From the NCBI RefSeq assembly GCF_949628215.1, contig NC_134277.1, forward strand, positions 122,623,963 through 122,687,962: a DNA stretch of 64,000 nt, read 5' to 3'. A model generated the notes under the pieces. It did no database searches. It saw only the letters and a list, made by a program, of their open reading frames with translations, and was not told the DNA's origin. The translations under genes and the position numbers were made by a program. Of the stretch, positions 38,001-50,478 are shown piece by piece. Every line of letters begins with the position of its first letter. Position 1 is the stretch's first letter. The DNA is from Phalacrocorax aristotelis (Eukaryota > Chordata > Aves > Suliformes > Phalacrocoracidae).

Positions 38001-39950
38001 TTTAATGAGAATCTTCTGACATAAGAAATATAAACCTTTATACTAATTCACAGATTGCTGCAGGAAATTAATAGCTTGCTTGCATCTAAAACAATTAGAG
38101 ATGGCAATGTTAATAAAGTAGGGAAAACAGCCCTGGCAGGGAAGAAACCAAGGAGGCAACCAACTTCCACATTCTTAGTTTATGCAAGCCAGCTATCTCC
38201 AGGAAACAGGGGTTAACTGTAGACAGTAACAACAATGATTGTTATTTGCATAGTTTTCTTTTTAAGGTAGGAAGACTTAAATTTTTCAAACCCAGTGAAC
38301 ATGAGAGCATATCAACTGCTTTTAAACTGTGAAGCAGATCCTCAGGGCTCCATCAGCACTTACTCAAGAATTAGAGAGCTACAAACATGGCAGATGTAAA
38401 ACAGCTGGCTTCCAGGATGTGGCTTGATGTTAGTGTAGACATGGACCATGTTTGAAACAGATCCAAAGTACAAATCATATTGACTTGTTTATGTAAGCTA
38501 GTCTATGCTGCTGTCTCCTGGTTCCATAACTTTAGGCAGTAAAAAGCTGTACTTTTTTATTAGATATATTTATAGTGGTTTTGAATATGGTAATGTTTTA
38601 TTAGAATACTGTGATTTTCAGAACTTGTAGTTCTATTATGCTTCCTCTGATCAAACTATTCACTGATTATCCAAAATTATCATTTACCTTAAAAAATCTG
38701 ATTTTACTTAACTAAACTTCTGATAATTATTAATATGACTAATACTAGTCCGTGGTAACTTGTTTTAGACCTGAAGCTCCTTTCTCTTCTGAAGAAAAGA
38801 GTGAAGCTGTACCCCAAAAACTCTGAAGATCTGTAGACCTGTGCTGTGCCTGTGAAAAGTAACATTTTCTGTTTTTGGAAAACATTTCCAAAGGTTTTGT
38901 GTCATTCCCTAGAAGAAACAGATGCATTCCTAGAATGTCTCTTCCTCTCACCTTCTTGACAAAAAACTAGTTTAAGAAGAAAGCAAATAGGTCCATCTTT
39001 GATTACTGGCTTTCTTGTGTTCAGAATGTGAAGCCAGAAACAGCTCATTGTTTTCTGGAAATTTGAAAATCTGAAGATCTGTAAAACTAAACTTTTCCTT
39101 CTGAGAAAAAAGATCTGATGCACTTCTGCTCCTTGAAATAGGTTTTTGATATTTTTCTTTTCACCATATGTAAGGAAGCCCAGAACCACAATTTATTAGC
39201 ACTCACACAACTAATTCTGACAACTTTACCAGAAAAAGAAATGCAGGATCAGACCTTATGATTCATTTATAAGTTCCTATTATGTTTTTTTCCCTAATGT
39301 TAATTGGAATTACTTAGAGTCCTTACTGATAAAAAAAAACAAACCAACAAACCTCCTTTAATTTACTTTTAGCTAGCTCTGACTAGGTTTTTAATTAAAT
39401 GTCTTCTTTTTTTCTCACCTTGACTTGCTGTCTCAGGTAAGAAGCTCAGATTAGAGCTGATCAAGTCTATTTTGAAAATTATTCTGTTCATCTGTTAAAT
39501 TTTGCTTCAAGACCTCTAGTCCAGACTTCAGGCTCTGGTACTGTATACAACCCTGAGTGAAATCTCCACCATCTGTTCTTTGTCAGAGACCACTAGCATC
39601 AGCTCAAGCTAAAAGTAATTATTATACATGAATGAATTGAAACAGCTTTAATATTACAAAATTTATTAGAAGTATCAAAAACATTGCTTGTACAGCATTA
39701 TATAGGAATTAAAAAATCCAAACAGAAAATCACATCCTCAGATCCAACCAAAGCTTTGTTATTCACGCAGAATACCTACACACATATTAGAATTACATAA
39801 TGGAAGTTAACTGACTCTTTGTAAGTCTTGAAGGCCATCTCCTCTGAAACATTCAAATCTGACAGGTTATAATATTTTGGGGCTGTTCCATAATATGGGC
39901 TTTAAAGTCCCTCCTCTTCCCAGTGAACTCATAAATTAAGGCAACAAACA

Positions 39951-39975
39951 TTAATTAATTAATTAATTAATTAAT
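39951..39975. repeat. (TTAA)n simple repeat
   Basis: About six perfect TTAA units, self-complementary, followed by further ATTAA-rich sequence. Confidence 0.9.
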
Positions 39976-41472
39976 CACTTAATTAAAACAGAATTTTGCT
40001 CTACTGTACCTTGTATATACATAATCACTGTGCAATATTCATTAAACTTTCTGCAAAGCAACATCTAATTGACACATAAAGAAAGAGCTTGTGAGGATTA
40101 AATAAAATAAAACTGTTGGCTTAATTTGACTCAGTAAGATCATTATTGAGCTAGGAAATTTACTGAATTAAATGAAATTTAAATATACTGTGAAGTTTAT
40201 GCATGCCTTTATTCAGACAGCCAATCTTACCAATAATGATCAACAGTCATTGTTAGGAATCCTCTCTTCAGAAGAAGCAATCACTGTTACTGAGTTTATA
40301 TACATCACAATTCCTCCACAGGTGGATGAATTAGCCATGAGAAAGACACCTCAGTGTGTGTGGCAGAGTGCATATATGTGAACATTGAGGCTGTTGGGTG
40401 GGAAGGAGCAGAGAGAGTGTGGAAAGGAATCTGCAGCAGGGAGCACACTCACAGTCAGGCTTCCAAGGTGATGAAAAGACAGATGCTTCCTATGGACCCT
40501 GTGGGAATGTTATTTCCTATAACCCCAAGTGCCACTGGAAGCTGCTGGACTGAGATTAAGTTTGGAGGACTCGCAAAGGCCCACTGGCTATGAAAGATTT
40601 ATGTGTTCCCAAGCTTTTTATTTTGATCTGCCAATAGATCAGAAACTTACTGTGCTTAGAAAGCTTTTCTGTCTTGTGTTCCTTTTGACATGGCCTCCTT
40701 AAGAAAAATAACAGACAGATTCCTCTCAAGGCTTTGGCTGAATTTAGGTCTTGTCACAAAGTATTTAACTTTTTTTCCAGGTTATTTTTTACCCAAATTT
40801 CAGATATAGCCATTGTGAGATAGCCATAAATCATAGGTTCACATTTCAGTCCTGAATACTTAAAAACAGACATTCTAAAATACATGCTGGTCATTGATTT
40901 GCCAGATTAGAGGTCTGCCAAAAAAATACTAATGTCTGTTCCTTCAGAGAGATCTCTCTTGCGGTCTCTCTTTGCAACTGAAAAGCACGATCAAGACACT
41001 ATTGAAGGTTAAATAAAAGTAATGTCAATAACACCACCTCCTACAAATGAGTGAGAAATTGTTTCTGCACAGTGCTCAGGCGCTATAATGAACTGTAGGG
41101 AAGAAATGCTTGGCTCTTTAAATGAGCTTTGGGAGCACTGGAGTATTCGCTGTTAGGAACTGAAGTCACCTTAAAGTTCTCTTCACCCATCCATGCAGAT
41201 TCATACCATGAAAGCGAAAAATTCTAGACCTTATGATGGAAAATGGGCCCATTCAACCCACAGAAAACTTACCTTTCTCATGATCTGCCTGCCTCTCTCT
41301 CTTCACAGGTGGACCGAACTGTTGTGAGGCTTATGAGGGTCAGGGCACAGAGCAAAGAGAGTCGAAAATCCTCATCTTTCACTTACCTACTAGATGACAG
41401 GCATTGCCATCTAACTCGGAGATGACTGCTACACCTCCTCCCAATACTTGCCGGAGCTGTGGAAGAAGTAAT

Positions 41473-41550
41473 GTCACAGAATCTCACAGAATCACACAGA
41501 ATCACAGAATCACAGATTGGAAGGGACCTCAGGGATCATCTAGTCCAACC
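41473..41550 (-). mobile_element. CR1 LINE, extreme 3' end
   Basis: Several CACAGAATC-type tail repeats are followed by GATTGGAAGGGACCTCAGGG and ATCATCTAGTCCAACC, the reverse complement of a CR1 3' end. The fragment stops within 80 bp. Confidence 0.88.
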
Positions 41551-41578
41551 TTTATAATATGTCCAACCTTTATAATAT
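41543..41578. repeat. Perfect 2 x 18 bp tandem duplication at a CR1 edge
   Basis: GTCCAACCTTTATAATAT occurs twice head to tail (41,543-41,560 and 41,561-41,578). The first half of the unit is CR1 and the second half is flank. The duplication therefore arose after the CR1 inserted or during its 5' end joining. Confidence 0.9.
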
Positions 41579-43749
41579 GTTAAAGCTAGACTATTAGAGG
41601 GAACTGTGGTTACTCTTTACACTTTGAAGGAGTACATTTCGGGTATGGACATTTTCCTACGGTCAGATACTTAAACAACTTCTGGCTTTTTATTATAGAG
41701 ACTCCACAAACCTGTTCTGGATAGATGCTACATGAGAAGTGTTCCTGTGCATTTCTCCTTTTGTACCCATGCAGAAAAATACACAATTTAGCACTAGACA
41801 CTTCAACATTCAGTCTTGATCTGTAGTCTTTGTCTGTAGTGAGACTACAGAATTTTGGTTGACCTCAAAAAGAGTCACATACCTCACAGGCAAAACTGTG
41901 CTCAGTCTGCATAATGTCAAGGAAATTAAGTTTATTCAGAAATTTCTTGCGCTGCTAGTAAGTCCTGGGTGATATAAAAGTGAATCTTTAAGAGCAGCCG
42001 TAGACATAGGCATCTGATACATATTTTCATCTGGGTTGATGGGATGTAGGATGCAGCAAATTAAAATGGTTTCTGCTTTAATACATATTTTCACATGTTC
42101 ATGTTCCATTGTACCAGCTATTAAAAAAAAAAATATCTTAATCATTATTTGCTTTGTAGTCCACAGCTATCCTTGGCAGCAACAATCTTAAATCTATCAT
42201 CACCCAAAGCAGGGAAGATACTGCATCTTTTCGCCTTATGAGGGCTAGAAAGATAGATACTGTCATAAAAGAAACAGTGCTCAAAATGAAATTTTTGCTA
42301 AAGAAAAAAAAGGACTTAGGAAGAATTCAGTAACAAGTTAGCTCTAAACAAACATTTCATGATCAAACTTCAAGGGCCTAAATTTAGCTTTGCCTACATT
42401 GATCTGGACTGCTGAAAGGCTAATGTGCTCTTTGAGGAGTCAGGGTGTTTAAAGAAATAAACATACCCCACTAAGCTTTGCTTATTACCAAGGTTTATAT
42501 TCTAATTTTAAGTAATACCATTTTCTTCTGTTTAAACAATAGCAACTAACGATACAGATATTATACTATATAAGATGCAGGTGCTTTTATAAGTCTCATT
42601 AAATCAAATCCTTATAAATTATTGGTTTTGCATGTGTTCATTTTGTATGGCACCTTTTTGAAGCAGTTATTGGAACAGAATTTTTTTGAGTAATCTAATT
42701 TTCAATTTATTTTGCATGACTATTAAGTACAGCTACCAATATGGGCACACAAAAACATTTTAAAGCAAAGCTTAATGGAATTGAGCCTTACACATGTTTC
42801 TGTAGGTGCTCAAACTGTTTAGTATATTCCTGAGAATTAGCTTGATCATGTATTCACTACTGAAACCCTGGTTTACAGCATTTGTTCCTCCTCTTGTTGA
42901 AAGCATCTGCTGCTGCTGCTGCTACAGGCATGATTTAAATTTATTGTTGCTGTAACCAAATATATTTCAATCTGTTAATTTTAATGTTGTATGTGGGCAC
43001 TCTAAAAATATCTTTAAACTTAGAATTTGATTTATGCTGACATTATTGCTTTCATAAGGAAATTTTATGTTCCAGTGCTCTGTAGAATGTTTTACTATCT
43101 AGTTTTAAGGCTTGTTAGCCATTAGAGAACAGAGGCTTTTCTCAGACACTATAGCCTGCAAGAAAAAAGTTTATAACTTGATTCTGCAATACCTCTGAAT
43201 GAGCCAAATAAAGGTTTCTGTGTTGAATACACATATGTATAATATGTAAGCATCACTGCAGAAGAGCAGTTATAGTCCATTAGAATGTGAAACCGGCACT
43301 TTTAATTTCTTGTTTTACTCAGCAAAAGGATTGGTAGAAAACAATAAATTGCCATAGATATATATCTTTTTATTAAAAACATGTTTCAGATTTTCATTTC
43401 AGAATACACAGTGGCTCAGAAGATAAATGCTTTCAAAATACCAGTAATGTAACAACCTTTTATTATATTGTAGTTAAAAGCAGAGACAAAATTGATGGCT
43501 CAGATAAAGTTGCAGTGCATTTATCCTGTTCAGTTTTACCTTCTATTGTATACAGTGAGGTCCAGTTGAAAAACTGGTCCACAATAAACAATTTTTTAAC
43601 TTGCCTGTGACATTAAGCTTTAATAAAGCATCATGTTCTCTCTAGTATTAGCTAGGAGGTACTTTCCACACTGTGAAATACAAATCACACCTCAGTAATA
43701 CTGATGTAGTTTTCCTCCTTCCTGGTTCTATTATGAGACAGTCAGACTA
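41579..43749. other. AT-rich intergenic sequence, no gene recognised
   Basis: No supported gene. A short (CTG)n run lies at 42,907-42,923. Confidence 0.55.
42907..42923. repeat. (CTG)n trinucleotide repeat
   Basis: About five to six CTG units, not in a recognised coding frame. Confidence 0.85.
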
Positions 43750-44058
43750 TAGGAAAGATTGGGACAATCTTCTTAGTGAGGCCTGTTGTGACAGGACAAG
43801 GGGTAATGGCCTTAAACTAAAGGAAGGTAGATTTAGACTGGATATAAGGAAGAAATATTTTACGATGAGGGTGATGAAGCACTGGAATGTGTTGCCCAGA
43901 GAGGTTGTGGAGACCCCATCCTTGGAGACATTCAAGGTCAGGTTGGACGGGGCTCTGAGCAACCTGATCTAGTTAAAGATGTCCCGGCTCACTGCAGGGT
44001 GGGTTGGACTAGATGACCTCTAAAGGTGCCTTCCAACCTAAACCATTCTGTGATTCTA
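43750..44058 (+). mobile_element. CR1 LINE 3' end with ORF2 C-terminus
   Basis: The plus strand encodes the last part of CR1 ORF2, with CDRTRGNGLKLKEGRFRLDI and then LPREVVETPSLETFKVRLDG. The 3' UTR segment GGGTTGGACTAGATGACCTC follows, and it ends ATTCTGTGATTCTACA. It is truncated upstream and comes from a different CR1 subfamily from copies 1 and 2. Confidence 0.92.
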
Positions 44059-47000
44059 CAATATGAAAGCTACAACCTTAAGAAAAATGGATAGAACATG
44101 ATGTGTAAGTAACTCTGCTAAGAAGATGACTGCAGACATTTTCTCTGCTCACTAACTGATCTTACAATGCCTCATAAAACTTCTAAAGGACTAATGGATT
44201 CCCACAGGTAATAAGGAAAACTTCAGTCCTTTCTTTCCTTATTCCAAGTGCAAAATACTATTAACTGAAGCTTTTAAAAGCATGGTACATAATGAGGCAT
44301 CAAGAAAAAAAGTCCTCTTACACGAAGAAAAAAACACAACGAACTGCTCTGCAAGACTCTGTCTCTTCAAGAGATGGTTAATAACCTGATCAGCAGCAGT
44401 CAAAATAAATATTCCTCAGCTGATGCACAAGCAAAGGTGCAATACTGTCTCCTTAATCTGGATAACTTTTTCTATCAGCTAGAAACTATAACAAAATTAA
44501 TTACTTGTGGTTTCCATTTTGGTACTGAATGTACTTCATTCATTAAGTACCCAAGTATTCAGAAAAAATATGCCAATGAAAGCACTTTACATATACACAG
44601 ATATCACTCATGGAGGAAATGCTTTGCATACAGAAGAAGAGCTGAATTAGCATATCTGCAAGACGGGGGAAAGTGACAGATTGCTTTCTGTAAAGCAATC
44701 ACACACTCGCCCTGGCAACTCTTTGGTATGCTACGGGGGTATTGATCCAGAAGCCACATGACAATCAATCAGAGTCGCAGAGGACCACGAAAGAATTGCA
44801 AATGCTTAAGTTAACTAAGCACGCAGTAAAAAGTTTTCTTGAAATAAAAAGTGACTATATTCAGCTGCAGATACTTACCAGCTATTTTTTACCTTAGCTT
44901 GCTTGAAAAAATAATGATGTGAGCTTAATAACTCTTTAAAAAACCTAAGATTATAAACCTGCTCACTAAGGGTGCTGTTTTCTAATACTAACATCAACTC
45001 ATAGTAACATCAGGGTAACAAAATGTGCCAAAACAAATCTCATGAACCATTATTTAATTCTAAGTTTCCCTCATAGTAATAAATATCTTCTATATCATTT
45101 TACACTGAAAATCAAGGTGCAAGACCATTGGCTGCTAATGCAGATTGGCAGTATATATGCACATGTGTCTACTGTCTCTGTATTATTATTTGCTCTGTGG
45201 GCACCACCTTTATTAATACTGGGACTTCCTTTACATAAGTGACATAAAGAAACCCATGTTGAGGTTGCTCTAACTTGCTGGAAATGTCTGCTATTATCTG
45301 TGCCTGTGCCTGGTGCCATCAATGTAGACTTACTGTCCTTTTCTGTTCTTCTCTCAACCTCTCATTGCCTCCCATCTTCAACTATGCCAAGAGCAGGCTT
45401 GGGCACATGCCCCATAACACCATGCAACAACCTGGATCCACATGGTATTCTGGCATGGACAAGTCAGTCTTTTGTAAGTGTACTTGAGTTTTTCTCTGCC
45501 TTTTTTCCCCATATTGGATCTGATTTTTGTCAAGTGGGGATGAGTTTCAGGTCATAGGAAAATATTTTGCTATTAAACCTTACACGCATGTCTATTCACG
45601 TGCCTTCTCTATTGCAACTTGTAATGCTATTTTTAGTGAAATGTGGGTATTTTTATGTCATACCTTTAATCAAAGTCTTACCCTTCAGATACAAATTTAT
45701 TAGAAAGAGAAAGAGAAGCTCTGCTGTAGGTGGTATATATTCCAGAATGTAAGGAACTAAAATTCCAACTGTGGTTTCTAGAAGAAAGTTCTTTATCTCA
45801 TCTATAGGCTGCCCAAGAAAAACGATTGTGCAAAATCCTTTCTTGGAGATTTTTAAAACTTGACGCTGCCTGATATATTGTTGTAAGTTATTTTAAAAGT
45901 CTTCTAGAAATACATTTCCTAAGATTTTATTCACACTAGCAGGTTTGTACCATCATCTAAAGTTTCTTCACTCTTTCTCTCAAAAGTAGGTCTGCAGATC
46001 AAGGCCTTACCTGACAGTATAGACTTATTTCAAGGACTCACCAGAAATAATATGAACTAAAATTCAAAGCCTCAGACACTGCTGCATTATTTTTAATTGA
46101 ATAGTCACCAGTAAACTTTCATTAAATGCACTTAATAAAACAGCTTCTGCTAAGAATGGTAACATGTTTCTCATAAGCAGGTGTAAACTGAATAAAACCA
46201 AAATGCTGTTAATGTGTGTTTGAGTGCTTAAAGGGATTTGTTGTTCAAAATCATCATGGAAGAAATCTATTTGCCTTTGAATATGCCTTGAATATAATCT
46301 AATGTGTGAGAATCATCTGTTATAATACTTGTCTACATTGTTGAGTGTGGCATAGAAGATTTATACACAACGATGCCATTAACAAGAACCGGACTCCTAC
46401 ATGCAATTATCCTTGGAGGTCATAACCTGGCTCTGGTTTAAACAACCGAAACACTTCACTTTTTGAAAACTAACATAGGAGACATGGAGAATATATTTTA
46501 AGAAGCTGGAAATCAGTGAGGGCTAGCTGGTGACCCAGATGACAAGAATTGAAAGCTCCCTTCATGACTCTAAGGAGTCTTACTCAAATTTGGGTTTAGG
46601 TATGTGACTCTCAGGAGCTTTAGCCATATCCCCAGCATTCACTGGTCAGATTAGCTGTGCAAGCATGCCAATTCAGTGGTCTTTTATTGCTACTATAATA
46701 AAGTGAAACTGCTGATGCCTAAAGCAGTGATGACCAAGAAGGTCCTCTGTGCAACTCAGTATCTGAAGCAAATGTCAGCCATGTCTACTAAGGTGACAGA
46801 GCTGTTATGAAACAGAAAGATGGTAGCCGAGGAGGTAAGAAATTCTCTGCTGCTTTGGACCTATGAAGAGGGGAAAGAGTGGCACCCGAAAGCACAGTCT
46901 GAACAAGGCCAGTACTCAGACAGCTTCTGGAGTAGCTTCAGGATCCACAGAATAGCTGTTTGGGAACTGGATAGAAGCAATCACACATTCAGTCGAGAGA

Positions 47001-48386
47001 AATGTACTCAGTGATAAGAAAATAAGATTTAGTAAGTCAGTGTCACCTCCTTGTCTATCTGATAATTTGACCTTCTCTAAAGACTTTGCAGTATAGCATG
47101 ATGCATTAAGTTATTCCTTGAACACGTAAAACCCCAAAACAAATCCAAAATGAAAAATCCTTACTTTATTTGCTGAAACTATGGGGGCAGCTGAAGCACT
47201 GTGACCTTCAGTGAGGTCAGTTATTTCCTCTAGGCAACCATAACTAGGTTACATGGAAAAGAATATCAGATAATCCCTGGAAAATGATGAGGACCACCTG
47301 GCAATCTCAGGACTTTGGAATAGTATTACCCATCCACTGATAAAAAAGTCTGGATGGAAATGTGCATACTGGGATCTGGACTGTGATATGGCACTAAAGA
47401 TCAACCTGTTGGATGGTACAGGGATATGACAGCATGTCACAATATCTGTTCCTCATCCAGCTAGAAAGACTTGTGATATTTTCTCTTGAGAGTGCAGTTT
47501 TTAATTTTTGAAATGCAGATTTAGTGTTTAGAAGCACAGAAATATTGTTTGCCCCACTGTGTAGACTGACCAGACTAAGAAATATGCAGTGAACCTAGAA
47601 ATAAAGGGAGGTTACAGTGAGATCAAGCTGTAACAGTGCTGTTTTAGGTTGTATGTCCTGTTTGTTAAAGATAATACATACCTGTTGAAAATCAGCCTCC
47701 CTCTGCTCCTGCTAACACCTGACAGAAAGATTAAGCATAAAACTTTGCGTGAAGATGTTAAAAAATTGGACATTGCCTTTCTCTGAGAAAGCAAAAATGC
47801 TCAACTTAAACTCTTATTCAATTATTTTTACCCGTGTCAGCTGACAGACCCATTTCCTTAAACAACTCTCCTCCCTTGGTTGTCTTCCCATTTCTAAGAT
47901 ATCATATTTTCTATTTTTAAAATCCACTTTGACTGCAAATGGCTGTGACTAATATCTTTATTACAGGACTGAACAAAACCAAATCTGAAAGGAGAGAGAA
48001 GAACCCTGCAGGTCAAACATGTTTGTACTAAGTCTTATCAGCATTGCCCTCAGGGCCATTTCACACATTTACTGTGTCGTCGAAACAGAGGAAACAGCTC
48101 TTGCAGTGACCTTTTTGAATCTGTGGCATATCTGAAATGTGCAGCAGAGCATAACGTTTCTCACCAGTAACCTTTTTTCCTACTCTCAAATGGTTTCTTT
48201 CTCTGTTTTACTCCTTCTGCACATACCTGGCACTTCCTCTCTCTTTCACACACGCAAACACACACACAAATACAAACACACACAGAGCTTGTAGAATTAT
48301 AAACAAGCTTCTGAAAATTTGAAGGCTATTTTTTACCTTGGAATTCACAAGTAAATACTGGAAATCGTTATTGCCTGGCAAGCTCT
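44059..48386. other. AT-rich intergenic sequence, no gene recognised
   Basis: Only short chance frames occur. A CA-rich tract lies at 48,246-48,286, just before the next CR1. Confidence 0.55.
48246..48286. repeat. CA-rich simple repeat
   Basis: An imperfect (CA)n tract with interspersed AAA and CG interruptions. Confidence 0.8.
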
Positions 48387-50478
48387 CATAGAATCATAGA
48401 ATCATTAAGGTTGGAAAAGACCTCAAGGATCATCACCTCCAACCACCAAACCAACACCACCATGTCTCCTAAACCATGCCCTGAAGCGCCACCTTTACAT
48501 GTCCTTTAAGTACCTCCAGGGATGGTAACTCTACCACCCCTCTGGGCAGCCTCTTCCATTGCCTGAAGAAATTTTTCCTAATAGCCAATCTAAACCTCCC
48601 CTGATGCAGCTACGCAGCTTGAATCCATTTCCTTTCATTCTATGGCTAGTGACCTGGGAGAAGAGACCAACAACCACCTCACTACAACCTCCTTTCAGGT
48701 AGTTGTAGACAGTAATAAGGTCTTCCCTCAGCCTCCTTTTTCCAAACTAAACAATCCCAGTTCCCTCAACCTCTCCTCATAAGACCTGCTCTCCAGACCA
48801 TTCACCAGCTTTGTTGCCCTTCTCTGGACACACTCCATCAACCCAAGTACAATTCTTGTACTGAGGGGCCCAAAACTGAATACAATATTCAAGGTGCGGC
48901 CTCACCAGTGCTGAGTACAGGGGCACGATCGCTGCCCTACTCCTGCTGACCACACTATTCCTGATACAAGCCAGGATGCTGTTGGCCTCCTTGGCCACTT
49001 GGGTATACCGCAGGCTCATGTTCAGGCAGCTGTCGAACAACACCCCCAGACCCTTCTCCACCAGGCAGCTTTCCGGCCACTCTTCCTCAAGCCTGTAGCG
49101 TTGCATGAGGTTGTTGTGATCAAAGTGCAGGACCTGGCACTTGGCCTTGTTAAACCTCATACAATTGGCCATGGGCCATCGATCCATGACTGTTAAAATA
49201 TCTTCCATGACTGTTAAAAACTGAGGCAAAGAAGGCATTTAGTACCTCAGCCTTTCCCTCATCCTCAGCTGCAATGTTCCCTTCCATGTCCAATAGAGGA
49301 TAGAGATTCTCTTTGATTCCCTTTTAGTTGTTAATATATTTGTAAAAACATTTTTTGTTATCACTTATAGCAGTGGCTAGGCTGAGTTCTAGCTGGGCTT
49401 TTGCTTGCATAATTTTCTCTCTGCAAGACATAATGACATCTCTGTACTCCTCTGGTGTTACCTGCCCACTCTTCCAAAAGTGGTAGGCTCTCATTCTTTT
49501 CCTGAGTGTCAGCAGCAGCTCTCTGTTCAGCCAGACCAGTCGATTTTCCTGCCGGTTTGTCCTGCAGCACTTGGGGACAGCCTGCTCCAGTGCCTGCAAG
49601 GCTTCCTTCTTGAAGAATGCCCAGTCTTCCTGGACGCCTTTGCCCTTCAGGGCTGCCTCCCAAGGGACTCTACAAACCAGTGCCCTGAACAGGCCAAAGT
49701 CTGCCCTCTGGAAGCCCATGGTAGTAGTTCTGCTGACCCCTCTGCTCACTTCGCCAAGAATCAAGAACTCAATCATATCATGGTTGCTAAGCCCAAGACG
49801 GCCTCCAACCACCACATCTCCCACCAGTCCTTCTCTGTTTGTGAACAGGAGGTCAAGCAAGGAACCTCCCCTGGTCGGTTCACTTACCAGCTGTGTGAGG
49901 AAGTTATCTTCCACACACTCCAAGAATCTCCTAGACTGTTTCTTCTCTGCTGTGTTGTATTTCCAGCAGACGTCTGTTAAATTGAGGTCCTCCAATAGAA
50001 CAAAGACAAGGAATTGTGATACTTCCTCCAGCTGCTAGTAGAACACTTCATCTACCTCTTCATCCTGATTGGGTGGTCTGTAACAGAACCCCAGCAGGAT
50101 ATCTGCCTTGTTGGACTTCCCCCTCATCCTTACCTATAAACACTCGACCTTACCATCAAAGTCGCTAAGCTTTATGCAGTCGAAGCACTCCCTAAAATAC
50201 AAAGCCACCCCACTGCCTCTCCTTCCTTGCCTATCCCTTCTGAAGAGCTTATAGCCATCCATTGCAGCACTCCAGTCATAAGAGTCATCCCATCATGTCT
50301 CTGTGATGGCAGCTAGATCATAGCTATCCCGCTGCACAGTGGCTTCCAGCTCCTCCTCTTTGTTGCCCATACTGCGTGCATTGGCGTAGATGCACTTGAG
50401 CTGAGCTATTGGTTTCACCATTGACCCTGGCACACCACTCCTAGGCTGACTTGACCCCGGGGGTGACAGTGGCACTGA
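48387..50478 (-). mobile_element. CR1 LINE with endonuclease and RT C-terminus, internally deleted
   Basis: The tail (CATAGAATCATAGAATCATT) is at the left edge, so the element reads on the minus strand. From its 5' side it has an endonuclease N-terminus with NARSMGNKEEELEATV and YDLAAITET (50,293-50,475). Next come the endonuclease C-terminus and linker (49,324-49,995), including SNHDMIEF and CFYKYINN. It then jumps at about 49,183-49,219 to the RT thumb region, with RFNKAKCQVLHF and [11 protein letters not shown]. The fingers and palm with the catalytic motifs are missing. The endonuclease motif is SNH rather than SDH. The element is non-functional and belongs to a different subfamily from copies 1 and 2. 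Plus-strand frames of up to 191 codons here are antisense shadows. Confidence 0.92.
49183..49219. repeat. Short direct duplication at the CR1 internal deletion junction
   Basis: TCCATGACTGTTAAAA occurs at 49,183-49,198 and again at 49,204-49,219. It lies exactly between the RT thumb segment and the pre-RT linker, so it probably marks the repair event that removed the RT palm. Confidence 0.8.

Larger units (their letters stand above)
31705..41472. other. AT-rich intergenic sequence, no gene recognised
   Basis: Nearly 10 kb without a supported gene. The longest frame (130 codons, 36,282-36,674) resembles nothing known and has no coding context. Simple repeats occur at 33,003-33,033 and 39,951-39,975. 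A weak LTR-like stretch lies at 34,837-35,075. Confidence 0.55.

Noticed and set aside
49405..50038. Plus-strand frames of 191 and 155 codons
   Set aside because: They are antisense to CR1 ORF2 endonuclease sequence on the minus strand, which is the recognisable protein.
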